Positions 50,204-59,168 of a stretch of DNA of 64,000 nt are shown here, in pieces (position 1 is the stretch's first letter; each line of letters starts with the position of its first letter). The notes under the pieces were generated by a model. The model worked only from the letters and a program-made list of their open reading frames with translations. It was not told where the DNA came from and did no database searches. Position numbers and translations under genes: made by a program. Source of the DNA: JAWXBK01 sp040878185 (GTDB taxonomy: Bacteria > Pseudomonadota > Alphaproteobacteria > Dongiales > Dongiaceae); the NCBI GenBank assembly GCA_040878185.1, contig JBBDMS010000052.1, forward strand, positions 3,960 to 67,959. The letters are read 5' to 3'.

Positions 50204-51409
50204 ATGGCCGAACCCGATGCAAGTCCCACCCGCGCCCGACGCAATGTCCTGATTCTCGCCGTCTGCCTCGCGCTCAACATGACCGCGGTTTCGATCATGG
50301 TCGTGGTGTCGGCGCTGGTCGGGCAGATGCTGGCCGAGAACAAGGCGCTCGCCACCTTGCCGTTCAGCCTGCAGTTCATCGGCACCATGGCGATTTCGAT
50401 TCCGGCTTCGATGCTGATGCAGCGCTGGGGCCGCCGTTTCGGGTTCACGCTTGGCGCCGGGATCGGCGTGCTCGCCGGCGCGATCATGACCGTTGCAATC
50501 TATCTCGGCGATTTCTGGCTGTTCGCGCTCGGCAATGCGCTGGTCGGTTCGGCGAACGGCGTCGCGCAGTTCTACCGCTTCGCGGCGGCCGAAGTGTCGA
50601 GCCTCTCGTTTCGGCCGAAGGCGATCTCGCTGGTTCTCGCCGGCGGCGTCGTATCCGCCTTCGTCGGACCCGAACTCGCGAAATGGTCGAGCGATCTGCT
50701 CAATCCGTACATCTTCGCCGGCTGTTTCGTCGTCGTGATGGTGCTGGGCGTGGCCGCGATCGGACTGTTGCAGTTTTTGCGCATCCCGGGTCTCACCGCG
50801 GCACAGCGACGCGAACCGGGCCGGCCGCTGCGGACGATCGCACGCCAGCCGAAATACATTGTCTCGGTCATCGGCGGCATCTCAGCCTTCAGCGTCATGA
50901 TCATGGTGATGACGGCGACGCCGCTCGCCATGGTCGCCTGCGGCCATGCGTTCGAGGACGCGGCGTTTGTCATCCAGTGGCATGCGCTCGGTATGTTTGC
51001 GCCATCCTTCGTGACCGGCCATCTGATCGCACGCTTCGGCGTGCGGACCATCATGCTGGTCGGAGTCGCGATGTTCGCCGCCTGTATCGGCGTCAATCTG
51101 AGCGGCATCGACGTGTTCCATTTCTGGCTCGCCAACGTGCTGCTCGGCGTCGGCTGGAACTTCCTGTTCATCGGCTCCTCGACCCTCCTGACAGAAACCT
51201 ACACGCCGGCCGAGCGCGGCAAGGCGCAGGCGCTGAACGACTTTCTGGTGTTCGGCGTGGTTGCTGTCGCGTCCTTCGCGGCAGGGGCGCTGCACAGCCT
51301 CGTGGGCTGGGAAGCGGTCAATCTCGGCGGGGTCCTGCCGGCCATCGCGATCCTGGTGGCGCTGCTCTGGCTCCGCCGCCGCCCGGACACCGCCGCGACT
51401 CCCGCCTGA
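50204..51409 (+). CDS. MFS transporter
   Basis: A 401-residue inner-membrane transporter with about twelve membrane helices. The first is VLILAVCLALNMTAVSIMVV, and the loop MLMQRWGRRFGFTLGAG carries the family's loop 2-3 signature. GHLIARFGVRTIMLVG is the equivalent in the second half. FLFIGSSTLLTETYTPAERG is typical of multidrug or small-molecule exporters. I chose the ATG at 50204; an upstream GTG-type extension would add a basic leader. Divergent from the cupin gene. Substrate unknown. Confidence 0.85.
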   Translation: MAEPDASPTRARRNVLILAVCLALNMTAVSIMVVVSALVGQMLAENKALATLPFSLQFIGTMAISIPASMLMQRWGRRFGFTLGAGIGVLAGAIMTVAIYLGDFWLFALGNALVGSANGVAQFYRFAAAEVSSLSFRPKAISLVLAGGVVSAFVGPELAKWSSDLLNPYIFAGCFVVVMVLGVAAIGLLQFLRIPGLTAAQRREPGRPLRTIARQPKYIVSVIGGISAFSVMIMVMTATPLAMVACGHAFEDAAFVIQWHALGMFAPSFVTGHLIARFGVRTIMLVGVAMFAACIGVNLSGIDVFHFWLANVLLGVGWNFLFIGSSTLLTETYTPAERGKAQALNDFLVFGVVAVASFAAGALHSLVGWEAVNLGGVLPAIAILVALLWLRRRPDTAATPA

Positions 51410-51587
51410 GCCCTATCGTCCGGGGCTTTTCGGCCCCTGCGCCGGGGGCTTTTCCGACCCGACAGAATCTTGCCTTGCTTGGACCCATCCCCTATGGTCC
51501 CGGCGCTTTTTCGGGGTCTTTACCGGTCGGCCAGGGCGATTCGCCGGGGTTCGGCGGGTGGTCCATTTTTCGGGACAGGAAGGGGTC

Positions 51588-53669
51588 ATGTCAGAAGTCC
51601 ATTGGCTAATCATTGCCTGCGGCGTGCTGGCGCTTGCCTACGGCGCCTATGCAACACGCGTCGTCATGGCGGCGGGAACCGGCACCGATCGCATGCGCGA
51701 GATCGCGGCGGCCATACAGGAAGGCGCGCGCGCCTATCTCAACCGCCAGTACACGACGATCGCCATCGTCGGCGTCGTCGTCGGCGTCATCCTCGGTATC
51801 GCGCTCGGCCTTCAGGTTGCGATCGGGTTTGCGATCGGCGCCATCCTCTCGGGCGCAGCCGGTTATGTCGGCATGAACATCTCGGTGCGCGCCAACGTGC
51901 GCACGGCCGAGGCGGCGCGCCAGGGCCTCAAGCCTGCGCTCGCCGTCGCCTTCAGGGCGGGTGCCATCACCGGGATGCTGGTGGTCGGTCTCGGCCTGCT
52001 CGGCGTCGCGGTCTATTACTTCGTGCTGACCGGCATGGGCTTCGAGCAGCGCAGCGTCCTCGAGGCGCTGGTCGCGCTCTCGTTCGGCGCCTCGCTGATC
52101 TCGATCTTCGCGCGTCTCGGCGGCGGCATCTTCACCAAGGGTGCGGATGTCGGCGCAGACCTCGTGGGCAAGATCGAAGCCGGCATTCCCGAAGACGATC
52201 CGCGCAATCCGGCGGTCATCGCCGATAACGTGGGCGACAATGTCGGCGACTGCGCCGGCATGGCGGCCGACCTGTTCGAGACCTATGCGGTCACCGTCGT
52301 CGCGACGATGCTGCTCGCGGCGATCTTCGCCACGGTCCCGGCCCAGCAGGAAATGCTGATGCTGTTCCCGTTGGCGATCGGCGCCGTATGCATCGTCGGC
52401 TCGGTCGTCGGCACGTTCTTCGTTCGCCTCGGCAAGAACAACAACATCATGGGGGCGCTTTATCGTGGCCTCTTCGTGGCGGCAGTGATTTCGGCCGCCC
52501 TGATCGCGGCTGTCGTCGAATGGCTGCTCGGCTTCAGTACAGAGTTCCCGCTCGGCGATCTGACAGTCACCGGTGCCGACCTGTTCTATTGCGCGCTGGT
52601 CGGCCTCGGCGTCACCGGCCTCCTGGTGTGGATCACCGAGTACTACACTTCGACAGCGTATCGTCCGGTCAGGAGCGTCGCCAAGGCGTCGTTGACGGGC
52701 CATGCGACCAACATCATCCAGGGCCTCGCGGTTTCGATGGAATCGACGGCGCTGCCGGTGATCGTGATCTGCGCCGGCATCTTCATCGCGCATTCGTTTG
52801 TGGGCCTGTTCGGGATCGCGATCGCGGCAACGACGATGCTGGCGCTCGCCGGCATGGTTGTCGCGCTCGATGCCTACGGCCCGGTCACCGACAATGCCGG
52901 GGGCATTGCCGAAATGGCCGACCTGCCGCCGGACGTCCGCAAGACGACCGACGCGCTCGATGCTGTGGGCAACACCACCAAGGCGGTGACCAAGGGCTAT
53001 GCGATCGGTTCGGCGGGCCTGGCGGCACTCGTGCTGTTCGCTGCCTACACGCAGGATCTGCGGCATTACTTCCCCAATCTCGCAGTCGAGTTCGGCCTGC
53101 AGGGACCGTTCGTTGTCATCGGCCTGTTCATCGGCGGACTGTTGCCGTACCTGTTCGGGGCGCTCGGCATGATGGCGGTCGGCCGCGCGGCCGGCTCGGT
53201 CGTGGTCGAGGTGCGTCGGCAGTTCAAGGAAATTCCGGGCATCATGGAGGGAACCGGCAAGCCGGATTACGGACGTGCCGTCGACCTCCTGACCAAGTCG
53301 GCAATCAAGGAGATGATTGTCCCCTCGATGCTGCCGGTGCTCGCGCCGATCGTTCTTTACGTCGTGATCTGGCTGGTGGCCGATCAGACAGCGGCGTTCA
53401 CGGCACTGGGCGCGATGCTGCTCGGGACGATCGTGACGGGCCTGTTCGTCGCGATCCAGATGACCTCGGGCGGCGGTGCGTGGGACAACGCCAAGAAGTA
53501 CATCGAAGACGGTCATCACGGCGGCAAGGGCTCGGACGCCCACAAGGCCGCCATCACCGGCGACACGGTCGGCGATCCCTACAAGGATACGGCCGGGCCG
53601 GCGGTGAACCCGATGATCAAGATCATCAACATCGTCGCGTTGCTGATGCTGGCGGCGCTGGCGCACTGA
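51588..53669 (+). CDS. hppA: K+-independent proton-pumping membrane pyrophosphatase
   Basis: A 693-residue integral membrane enzyme that couples pyrophosphate hydrolysis to H+ pumping. The substrate loops are DVGADLVGKIEAGIPEDDPR, NPAVIADNVGDNVGDCAGMA and ALDAYGPVTDNAGGIAEM, with GDTVGDPYKDTAGPAVNPM at the C-terminus. GNTTKAVTKGYAIGSA carries Lys at the position that separates K+-independent (Lys) from K+-dependent (Ala) enzymes. About sixteen membrane helices are visible. GGAAGGGG precedes the ATG at 51588. A strong terminator follows the stop. Confidence 0.96.
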   Translation: MSEVHWLIIACGVLALAYGAYATRVVMAAGTGTDRMREIAAAIQEGARAYLNRQYTTIAIVGVVVGVILGIALGLQVAIGFAIGAILSGAAGYVGMNISVRANVRTAEAARQGLKPALAVAFRAGAITGMLVVGLGLLGVAVYYFVLTGMGFEQRSVLEALVALSFGASLISIFARLGGGIFTKGADVGADLVGKIEAGIPEDDPRNPAVIADNVGDNVGDCAGMAADLFETYAVTVVATMLLAAIFATVPAQQEMLMLFPLAIGAVCIVGSVVGTFFVRLGKNNNIMGALYRGLFVAAVISAALIAAVVEWLLGFSTEFPLGDLTVTGADLFYCALVGLGVTGLLVWITEYYTSTAYRPVRSVAKASLTGHATNIIQGLAVSMESTALPVIVICAGIFIAHSFVGLFGIAIAATTMLALAGMVVALDAYGPVTDNAGGIAEMADLPPDVRKTTDALDAVGNTTKAVTKGYAIGSAGLAALVLFAAYTQDLRHYFPNLAVEFGLQGPFVVIGLFIGGLLPYLFGALGMMAVGRAAGSVVVEVRRQFKEIPGIMEGTGKPDYGRAVDLLTKSAIKEMIVPSMLPVLAPIVLYVVIWLVADQTAAFTALGAMLLGTIVTGLFVAIQMTSGGGAWDNAKKYIEDGHHGGKGSDAHKAAITGDTVGDPYKDTAGPAVNPMIKIINIVALLMLAALAH

Positions 53670-53697
53670 CCGACGACGAAAGCCGCACAAAGAAAAC

Positions 53698-53728
53698 GGG
53701 CCCCGGATTGTCTCCGGGGCCCTTTTTT
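53698..53728 (+). terminator. Rho-independent terminator of hppA
   Basis: A 10-bp perfect stem gggccccgga / tccggggccc with loop ttgtc and a following tttttt, about 29 nt after the hppA stop. On the other strand it also lies downstream of bamE. Confidence 0.92.
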
Positions 53729-53789
53729 GTTTTCGTCTCCCAGAACGATGTCCCGGTTGCGTGCCGGGACGCACAAATCGAATGCCCAG

Positions 53790-54278
53790 TTACTGGCCGG
53801 TATCCTCGGTGTTGAACCGGCCGAAATTGCCGATGAGCTGCTGCATCAGGGTCAGTTCCTGGCCGTACGTCGGCGTCGTGCGCTCGACCGGCTCCACGAT
53901 GCGGCCATCCTCGACGCCGTAGATGTACATATCCGACACCAGACCGCCGTCGTCGAACTTCACGACCAGCACTTCCTGATCGATGATGTCCGGATCGAAG
54001 AAGGCGTATTGTTCGGTGCGCTTCGAGATGTAGTACCAGACGTTCGGATCGAACGTGCTGGTGGTCGACGGCGTACCGAGAAGCTGCGACACCTGCTGGC
54101 GGGTATCGATGCCCGGATGCACCGCAAGCACCTTGTCGGGATCGGGCTCGTTGCCGCGCACGTCGTATTTGCCGCCGCAGGAAGCGGCCAGCAGACAGAG
54201 GACGCCGATGAGGGCGAAGCGGCCGCGTCGCGGCCGCGCGATTGCCGGGTCGGCCGATCTCGCTTGGAATTTATGCAT
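53790..54278 (-). CDS. bamE: Outer membrane assembly lipoprotein BamE (SmpA/OmlA)
   Basis: A 162-residue lipoprotein of the BAM complex that inserts beta-barrel proteins. The signal sequence RFALIGVLCLLAASC ends in a lipobox (LAAS before Cys). The SmpA/OmlA domain follows: HPGIDTRQQVSQLLGTPSTT, then NVWYYISKR, and LVVKFDDGGLVSDMYIYG. In alphaproteobacteria bamE is usually divergent from the cytochrome bc1 chaperone gene, as here (54278 versus 54404). Confidence 0.9.
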   Translation of the reverse strand: MHKFQARSADPAIARPRRGRFALIGVLCLLAASCGGKYDVRGNEPDPDKVLAVHPGIDTRQQVSQLLGTPSTTSTFDPNVWYYISKRTEQYAFFDPDIIDQEVLVVKFDDGGLVSDMYIYGVEDGRIVEPVERTTPTYGQELTLMQQLIGNFGRFNTEDTGQ

Positions 54279-54403
54279 GGCCGCATTATAGCCGCGACAA
54301 TTACGGCGACAATTGGGTATGGCCGGATGGCGGTCCGGCGGCGGTCGCGCGGCTGAATGGCCGGTTAGACAGGGTCGGGCGGCGCGGCGGGAAAAGGATC
54401 GGG

Positions 54404-54949
54404 ATGATGTTGAAACGGCTGTTCCGGCGCGACCCGCATGCGAAACCCGCCCGCGCATTGTATGAGGCCGCCGTCGAACAGGCGCGCGCGCCCGCATTTT
54501 ACACAACGCTCGGCGTGCCGGACACGGTGGATGGCCGCTTCGAGCTGATCGCCCTGCATGGATTTCTGATTATGCACCGGCTGAAGGACGAGCCGGGCGA
54601 GGGGGCGCCGCTTGCCCAGGCGCTGTTCGATTTCATGTTCGCCGATATGGACGCGGCCTTGCGTGAAATGGGCGCTGGCGACCTCGGCGTCGGCCGGCGG
54701 GTAAAGACCATGGCCAAGGGCTTCCGCGGCCGCATCGCCGCCTACCAGACGGGCCTCGCCGATCCGGCTCCGGCCACCCTCGAATCGGCCCTGCGGCGCA
54801 ATCTCTACGGCACGGTCGAGGCGGATCCAGCCGCGCTCACGGCCATGGCGGGCTATGTCCGGGCGGCGGGAGGCGCGCTGGAGGGCCAGACCGTGGATGG
54901 GTTTCTGGCCGGAAAGGTGCTATTTCCAGCCATTCCAGGCCGCCGTTGA
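54404..54949 (+). CDS. Ubiquinol-cytochrome c chaperone (CBP3-like)
   Basis: A 181-residue protein of the family needed for assembly of the cytochrome bc1 complex. It starts MMLKRLFRRDPHAKPARALY. YTTLGVPDTVDGRFELIALH is the core signature, with FADMDAALREMGAGDLGVG, then RRVKTMAKGFRGRIAAY. AAAAGGA precedes the ATG at 54404. It lies 57 nt before the DUF177 gene. No bc1 genes are in this window. Confidence 0.87.
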   Translation: MMLKRLFRRDPHAKPARALYEAAVEQARAPAFYTTLGVPDTVDGRFELIALHGFLIMHRLKDEPGEGAPLAQALFDFMFADMDAALREMGAGDLGVGRRVKTMAKGFRGRIAAYQTGLADPAPATLESALRRNLYGTVEADPAALTAMAGYVRAAGGALEGQTVDGFLAGKVLFPAIPGRR

Positions 54950-55006
54950 CCGGTTCATGGCCGGTCCCTATGTTGGCGCGCCTTTCTTCCGACAGGACCG
55001 GCACGG

Positions 55007-55546
55007 ATGAGCCAAGCGCCTGACATTCAGGGCGCCGAGTTTTCCCGCCTGATCGAGGTCGAGGTACTCGGTACCGAACCGGTCGAGCGATCGATCGAGG
55101 CAAGCGAGACAGAACGGGTCGCGCTCGCGCGACGTTTCGGTCTGCTCTCGCTGGATCGGCTCGAGGCGCGCCTCGAGGTGCAACGCGAGGCGGGCCGGCG
55201 GGTTCGCGTGACGGGGCGGTTCGAAGCCGAGTTGCAGCAGCGCTGCGTGGTTTCGCTGGTTCCCGTGAAGAGCCGGGTCGCGGCCCGGTTCGTGACGGTC
55301 TATTCGGACGATCCGGCGGTGGAAGACGAGTCGATCGACTGGGACGACGACGAGGAGATCGAGCCGTACGAAAACGGCATGATCGATCTCGGCGAAGGGG
55401 TGGCGCAGCAGCTTGCGGTGCGCATCGACCCTTATCCCCGTGCGCCGGGGGCCGCCATGCCGGAGGGCTATCGGGCCATCGGCGAGGCGGAGCAGGCGGC
55501 GGGGAGCCCGTTCGACGAGCTTTCCTCGCTGCACAAGCGCAATTAG
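55007..55546 (+). CDS. DUF177/YceD family protein
   Basis: A 179-residue protein almost always found just before rpmF, as here. LEVQREAGRRVRVTGRFEAE with LQQRCVVSLVPV is the core; only one of the usual two cysteines of the C..C motif is present. YSDDPAVEDESIDWDDDEEI is the acidic segment, and DLGEGVAQQLAVRIDPYPR and FDELSSLHKRN end the protein. Relatives have been linked to 23S rRNA or ribosome accumulation, but the molecular role is not settled. Confidence 0.9.
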   Translation: MSQAPDIQGAEFSRLIEVEVLGTEPVERSIEASETERVALARRFGLLSLDRLEARLEVQREAGRRVRVTGRFEAELQQRCVVSLVPVKSRVAARFVTVYSDDPAVEDESIDWDDDEEIEPYENGMIDLGEGVAQQLAVRIDPYPRAPGAAMPEGYRAIGEAEQAAGSPFDELSSLHKRN

Positions 55547-55642
55547 CCGGGCGCATGGCAGCCCCCGATCGGTGCGGCTTGCCGTGGGCCCTTGGTTTCG
55601 TTAGTAATCGGGCGGTTTCGGCCGCCTCTCGGGAACGGAAAA

Positions 55643-55831
55643 ATGGCAGTACCCAAGAAGAAAACCAGCAAGTCACGCCGCAACATGCGCCGCGCGCATC
55701 TCGCGCTCGAGGGCAGTGCATTCATCGAATGCAGCAACTGTGGCGAAGTGAAGCGACCGCACCATGTCTGCGAGTCCTGCGGTCACTACGACGGACGCGA
55801 CGTAAGCGCCGACAACAGCGCCGCCGCCTGA
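55643..55831 (+). CDS. rpmF: 50S ribosomal protein L32
   Basis: A 62-residue ribosomal protein with the diagnostic MAVPKKKTSKSRRNMRRAH start and ALEGSAFIECSNCGEVKRPH. CSNCGE and CESCG could bind zinc, which would make this a zinc-type (C+) L32. The ATG at 55643 is certain from the conserved start. Between DUF177 and plsX, as in most bacteria. Confidence 0.97.
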   Translation: MAVPKKKTSKSRRNMRRAHLALEGSAFIECSNCGEVKRPHHVCESCGHYDGRDVSADNSAAA

Positions 55832-55865
55832 TCGGACCGGCGGGCGTGCGGCGCGCGAACGCCAC

Positions 55866-56921
55866 ATGAGCGAAGATATCGTCCTCGCCCTGGATGCCAT
55901 GGGTGGCGATCAGGCGCCGGACATGGTCGTGCGCGGCGCCAGTCTCGCACGCAAGCGGTTTCCCAGTGCCCGTTTCGTCTTCTTCGGCGACGAGGCGCAG
56001 ATCGCACCGCTGCTGAAGCGGATGCCGCGTCTCGCGAAGGTCAGCAGCATCGTCCATACCGATCAGGTGATCAGCGGCGAGGACAAGCCGTCGATCGCGC
56101 TGCGCACCGGGCGTCAATCCAGCATGCGGCTCGCGATCAATGCGGTGCATGACGGGCAGGCGGCCGGCGTGATCTCCGCCGGCAACACCGGCGCGCTGAT
56201 GGCGATGGCGAAGTTCGTACTCAAGACATTGCCGGGCATCAGCCGGCCGGCGATCGCTTCGTTCTTTCCGACCATGCGTGGCGAAAGCGTCATGCTCGAT
56301 CTCGGCGCCAACCTGCAATGCGATGCCGAGAACCTGATGCAGTTCGCCATCATGGGCGAGGTATTCGCGCGCACCGTGCTGGGCACCGTGCGGCCGAGCA
56401 TCGGGCTTCTGAATGTCGGCTCGGAAGATCTCAAGGGCCATGAGGCGCTGCGCGAAGCGAGCGGCATGCTGCGCGAACTCGATCTGCCGGGGACATTCCA
56501 CGGCTTCGTCGAGGGCGACGACATCGCCAAGGGCACGGTCGATGTCGTGGTGACCGACGGTTTCACCGGCAATATCGCCTTGAAAAGCATCGAGGGCACG
56601 GCGCGGCTCTACAGCGAATTTCTGCGCGCGACGTTCAAGAGCTCGCTCCTCGCCAAGATCGGCTATCTGCTGGCCCGGCCGGCACTCGGCGCATTGCGGC
56701 TGCGCACCGATCCGCGCCGCTATAATGGCGCGATATTTCTCGGTCTCAACGGCGTCACCGTGAAGAGCCATGGCGGCACCGACGCGATCGGCTTCTCGAA
56801 TGCGATCGGCGTTGCGGTCGACATGATCCTGCATGGGGCGATCGACAAGATACGCGAAGACTTCGCCCGTCTCTCGCCGGCCGCTGCCACAGCCGGCGCA
56901 CAAGTGGCGACGCTCGGATGA
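55866..56921 (+). CDS. plsX: Phosphate acyltransferase PlsX
   Basis: A 351-residue enzyme that makes acyl-phosphate from acyl-ACP, the first step of phospholipid synthesis through PlsY. LALDAMGGDQAPDMVVRGA at the start, GVISAGNTGALMAMAKFVLK near residue 100, FPTMRGESVMLDLGANLQC, VVVTDGFTGNIALKSIEG and the late GLNGVTVKSHGGTDAIGF. It overlaps fabH by 4 nt (ATGA), so the two are coupled. Confidence 0.96.
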   Translation: MSEDIVLALDAMGGDQAPDMVVRGASLARKRFPSARFVFFGDEAQIAPLLKRMPRLAKVSSIVHTDQVISGEDKPSIALRTGRQSSMRLAINAVHDGQAAGVISAGNTGALMAMAKFVLKTLPGISRPAIASFFPTMRGESVMLDLGANLQCDAENLMQFAIMGEVFARTVLGTVRPSIGLLNVGSEDLKGHEALREASGMLRELDLPGTFHGFVEGDDIAKGTVDVVVTDGFTGNIALKSIEGTARLYSEFLRATFKSSLLAKIGYLLARPALGALRLRTDPRRYNGAIFLGLNGVTVKSHGGTDAIGFSNAIGVAVDMILHGAIDKIREDFARLSPAAATAGAQVATLG

Positions 56922-57892
56922 CCCGTCGTTCGGTTGTGCTCGGTTGCGGGGCCTATCTGCCGAAGCGCGTTCTCAGTAATGCGGATCTGGCGGCGCAGCT
57001 CGACACCTCCGATGACTGGATCGCGCAGCGCACGGGGATCAAGCAGCGCCATATCGCGGCCGACGACGAGGCGACTTCGCATCTGGCGACGGAGGCTGCC
57101 CGCGCCGCTCTCGAGGATGCCGGGATTTCGGCCGATGCGATCGACCTGATCGTCCTCGCGACCGCGACGCCGGACGAGACCTTTCCCGCGACCGCGGCCC
57201 GGGTCCAGGCCAATCTCGGCTGCGGGGCCGGGATCGCGTTCGATGTGCAGGCCGTGTGCAGCGGCTTTGTCTACGCGCTGGCCGTTGCCGACAATTTTCT
57301 CAAGGTCGGCCAGTCCAAACGGGCGCTGGTGATCGGCGCCGAAGTGTTTTCGCGCATCCTCGACTGGCAGGATCGTTCGACCTGCGTGCTGTTCGGCGAC
57401 GGGGCCGGGGCGGTGATCCTCGAGGCGCAGGAGGGCGCGGGCAGCACCGCCGATCGCGGCGTGCTCTCGACGCATCTCTACAGCGACGGCCGCTACCACG
57501 ACATGCTCTATGTCGATGGCGGCCCCTCCACCACGGGTCTCGCCGGGCATCTCAAGATGCAGGGCAAGGAAGTGTTCCGTCATGCCGTTGTGAAGCTCGC
57601 CGATGCGGTCGACACCGCGGTGAAGGCGAACGGTCTCACCGGCGCCGATATCGACTGGCTGGTGCCGCATCAGGCGAATCGCCGAATCATCGATGCGATG
57701 GCGCAGCGACTCGGATTGCCCGAGGAAAAAGTCGTGATCACGATCGATCGCCACGCCAATACCTCGGCCGCATCGATCCCGCTCGCGCTTGCCGAGGCCA
57801 CCCGCGACGGACGGCTGAAACCCGGCCATCTTGTGCTGATGGAAGCGATGGGCGGCGGCTTTACCTGGGGATCCGCGCTCCTGCGCTGGTAG
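56918..57892 (+). CDS. fabH: 3-oxoacyl-[ACP] synthase III (FabH)
   Basis: A 324-residue condensing enzyme that starts fatty-acid synthesis from acetyl-CoA and malonyl-ACP. The catalytic Cys lies in DVQAVCSGFVYALAVAD near residue 114. His is in DWLVPHQANRRIID near residue 249, and Asn in RHANTSAASIPLAL near residue 279. LVLMEAMGGGFTWGSALLRW is the closing motif. It starts within the end of plsX. Confidence 0.97.
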   Translation: MTRRSVVLGCGAYLPKRVLSNADLAAQLDTSDDWIAQRTGIKQRHIAADDEATSHLATEAARAALEDAGISADAIDLIVLATATPDETFPATAARVQANLGCGAGIAFDVQAVCSGFVYALAVADNFLKVGQSKRALVIGAEVFSRILDWQDRSTCVLFGDGAGAVILEAQEGAGSTADRGVLSTHLYSDGRYHDMLYVDGGPSTTGLAGHLKMQGKEVFRHAVVKLADAVDTAVKANGLTGADIDWLVPHQANRRIIDAMAQRLGLPEEKVVITIDRHANTSAASIPLALAEATRDGRLKPGHLVLMEAMGGGFTWGSALLRW

Positions 57893-57996
57893 CTATTTCT
57901 CCGCTTGTCATACATCAATTCCGTGGTCGATCCCTCTGGAATTGACTGGTTTCCTCGAAGCGGCTAGCGTCATCAAAACGCCGTCTCGAGGGGGGC

Positions 57997-58332
57997 ATGG
58001 CACAGCGAACCGTCACGCGCGCGCAGCTCAGCGAGGCCGTATTCAAGGAAGTCGGCCTGTCCCGCAATGAGTCTGCCGATCTGGTGGAGGCGGTGCTCAA
58101 CGAAATTTCGGACACGCTGGCGCAGGGTGAGACCGTCAAGATCTCGTCCTTCGGCAGCTTCATCGTGCGCGAGAAGGGCGAACGCGTCGGCCGCAATCCC
58201 AAGACCGGCGAGGAAGTTCCGATCAAGCCGCGCCGGGTTCTGGTGTTTCGCGCCTCCCATGTTCTCAAGGATCGCGTGAACCGCGGTGTCGCGCGCGGCG
58301 ATGGTGCCTTTCAAGCCGGAGACGATGCATGA
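57997..58332 (+). CDS. ihfA: Integration host factor subunit alpha
   Basis: A 111-residue DNA-bending protein of the HU/IHF family. TVTRAQLSEAVFKEVGLSRN at the start, VKISSFGSFIVREKGERVGR, and the DNA-intercalating arm NPKTGEEVPIKPRRVLVFR with the proline. It works with IhfB. Overlapped by 4 nt with the merR-type gene, the standard alphaproteobacterial ihfA-merR pair. Confidence 0.95.
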   Translation: MAQRTVTRAQLSEAVFKEVGLSRNESADLVEAVLNEISDTLAQGETVKISSFGSFIVREKGERVGRNPKTGEEVPIKPRRVLVFRASHVLKDRVNRGVARGDGAFQAGDDA

Positions 58333-58844
58333 GCCCTGCCGAAGCCGCCAAGACGCGTCGCGCCGAAGACGACCAGCAGGTTCGCGCGGGCGGCGCGCCG
58401 TCGGAACGGCGCGGCAAGTCGGCCAATGCTTTCCGGACCATCAGTGAGGTCGCGGATGAGCTGGCGGTGCCCCAGCATGTGCTGCGTTTCTGGGAGACCA
58501 AGTTCCCCCAGGTGAAGCCGCTGAAGCGCGGCGGGGGCCGGCGCTATTACCGGCCCGAGGATGTCGCCCTGCTGAGCGAGATCCGGGCGCTGCTCTATTC
58601 CGACGGCTACACGATCCGCGGCGTCCAGAAGCTGTTCCGCGAAGGCGGTGTCCGTCCGCGCGAGGAGGGCGACGAGCATGCCGCCGATTCCACGCCGGCG
58701 GCCGGGGAACCCGTCGAAACCACGGCGAAAGTCGCGGCCAACGGCCATGTGGCGGCCGACGCAGCCGTCGCGCGCCATCAGCTCGCCGACGTGATCGCTG
58801 AACTGGGTGCGCTGCGCGACCGTCTCGCGCGCTTCCTCGACTAG
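58329..58844 (+). CDS. MerR family transcriptional regulator
   Basis: A 171-residue regulator. The winged helix-turn-helix is FRTISEVADELAVPQHVLRF, then WETKFPQVKPLKRGGGRRYY and RPEDVALLSEIRALLYSDGY. The C-terminal part is a low-complexity Ala/Glu linker followed by a short helix (LADVIAELGALRDRLARFL), with no metal-binding cysteines. This fits the conserved MerR protein next to ihfA in alphaproteobacteria, whose targets are not generally known. A weak hairpin (atccgc-tttt-gcgggt) at about 58852 may end transcription. Confidence 0.9.
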   Translation: MSPAEAAKTRRAEDDQQVRAGGAPSERRGKSANAFRTISEVADELAVPQHVLRFWETKFPQVKPLKRGGGRRYYRPEDVALLSEIRALLYSDGYTIRGVQKLFREGGVRPREEGDEHAADSTPAAGEPVETTAKVAANGHVAADAAVARHQLADVIAELGALRDRLARFLD

Positions 58845-59007
58845 AAAATCCGCTTTTGCGGGTTTGCCGCAGGCTGCCGGCATGCTTGGCCCACGGCCTG
58901 CGCGATCGCCGTGGTTCGGTTGCGCCCGAAGCGGGCGGACGGGTATATAAGCGCCGGGCGCGGCCATGGACCTAACTGGGGGCCCGCTTGGCGTTTCTGC
59001 CGATGTT

Positions 59008-59084
59008 CGGAGCGTAGCGCAGTCTGGTAGCGCACCACACTGGGGGTGTGGGGGTCGTGGGTTCAAATCCCGCCGCTCCGACCA
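59008..59084 (+). tRNA. tRNA-Pro (GGG)
   Basis: A complete 77-nt cloverleaf with CCA encoded. The acceptor stem is cggagcg / cgctccg, the D-arm is gcgcagtctggtagcgc, the anticodon stem is ccaca / tgtgg around ctggggg with anticodon GGG at 59042-59044, and the T-arm is gtggg-ttcaaat-cccgc. tRNA-Pro after ihfA-merR is a usual arrangement in alphaproteobacteria. Confidence 0.97.
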
Positions 59085-59168
59085 TTTTCCGCACAAGGCC
59101 GGATGTGGATTCTGTCGCGGTCGCGATCGAAGCGGTTACTGTCTCTGCCGGTGAACGGGGAGCCATCG

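Noticed and set aside
51606..53774. Minus-strand open frame of about 720 codons opposite hppA
   Set aside because: It is composed almost entirely of Arg, Asp, Glu, His and Gln, which is the mirror of membrane-protein codons on the other strand.
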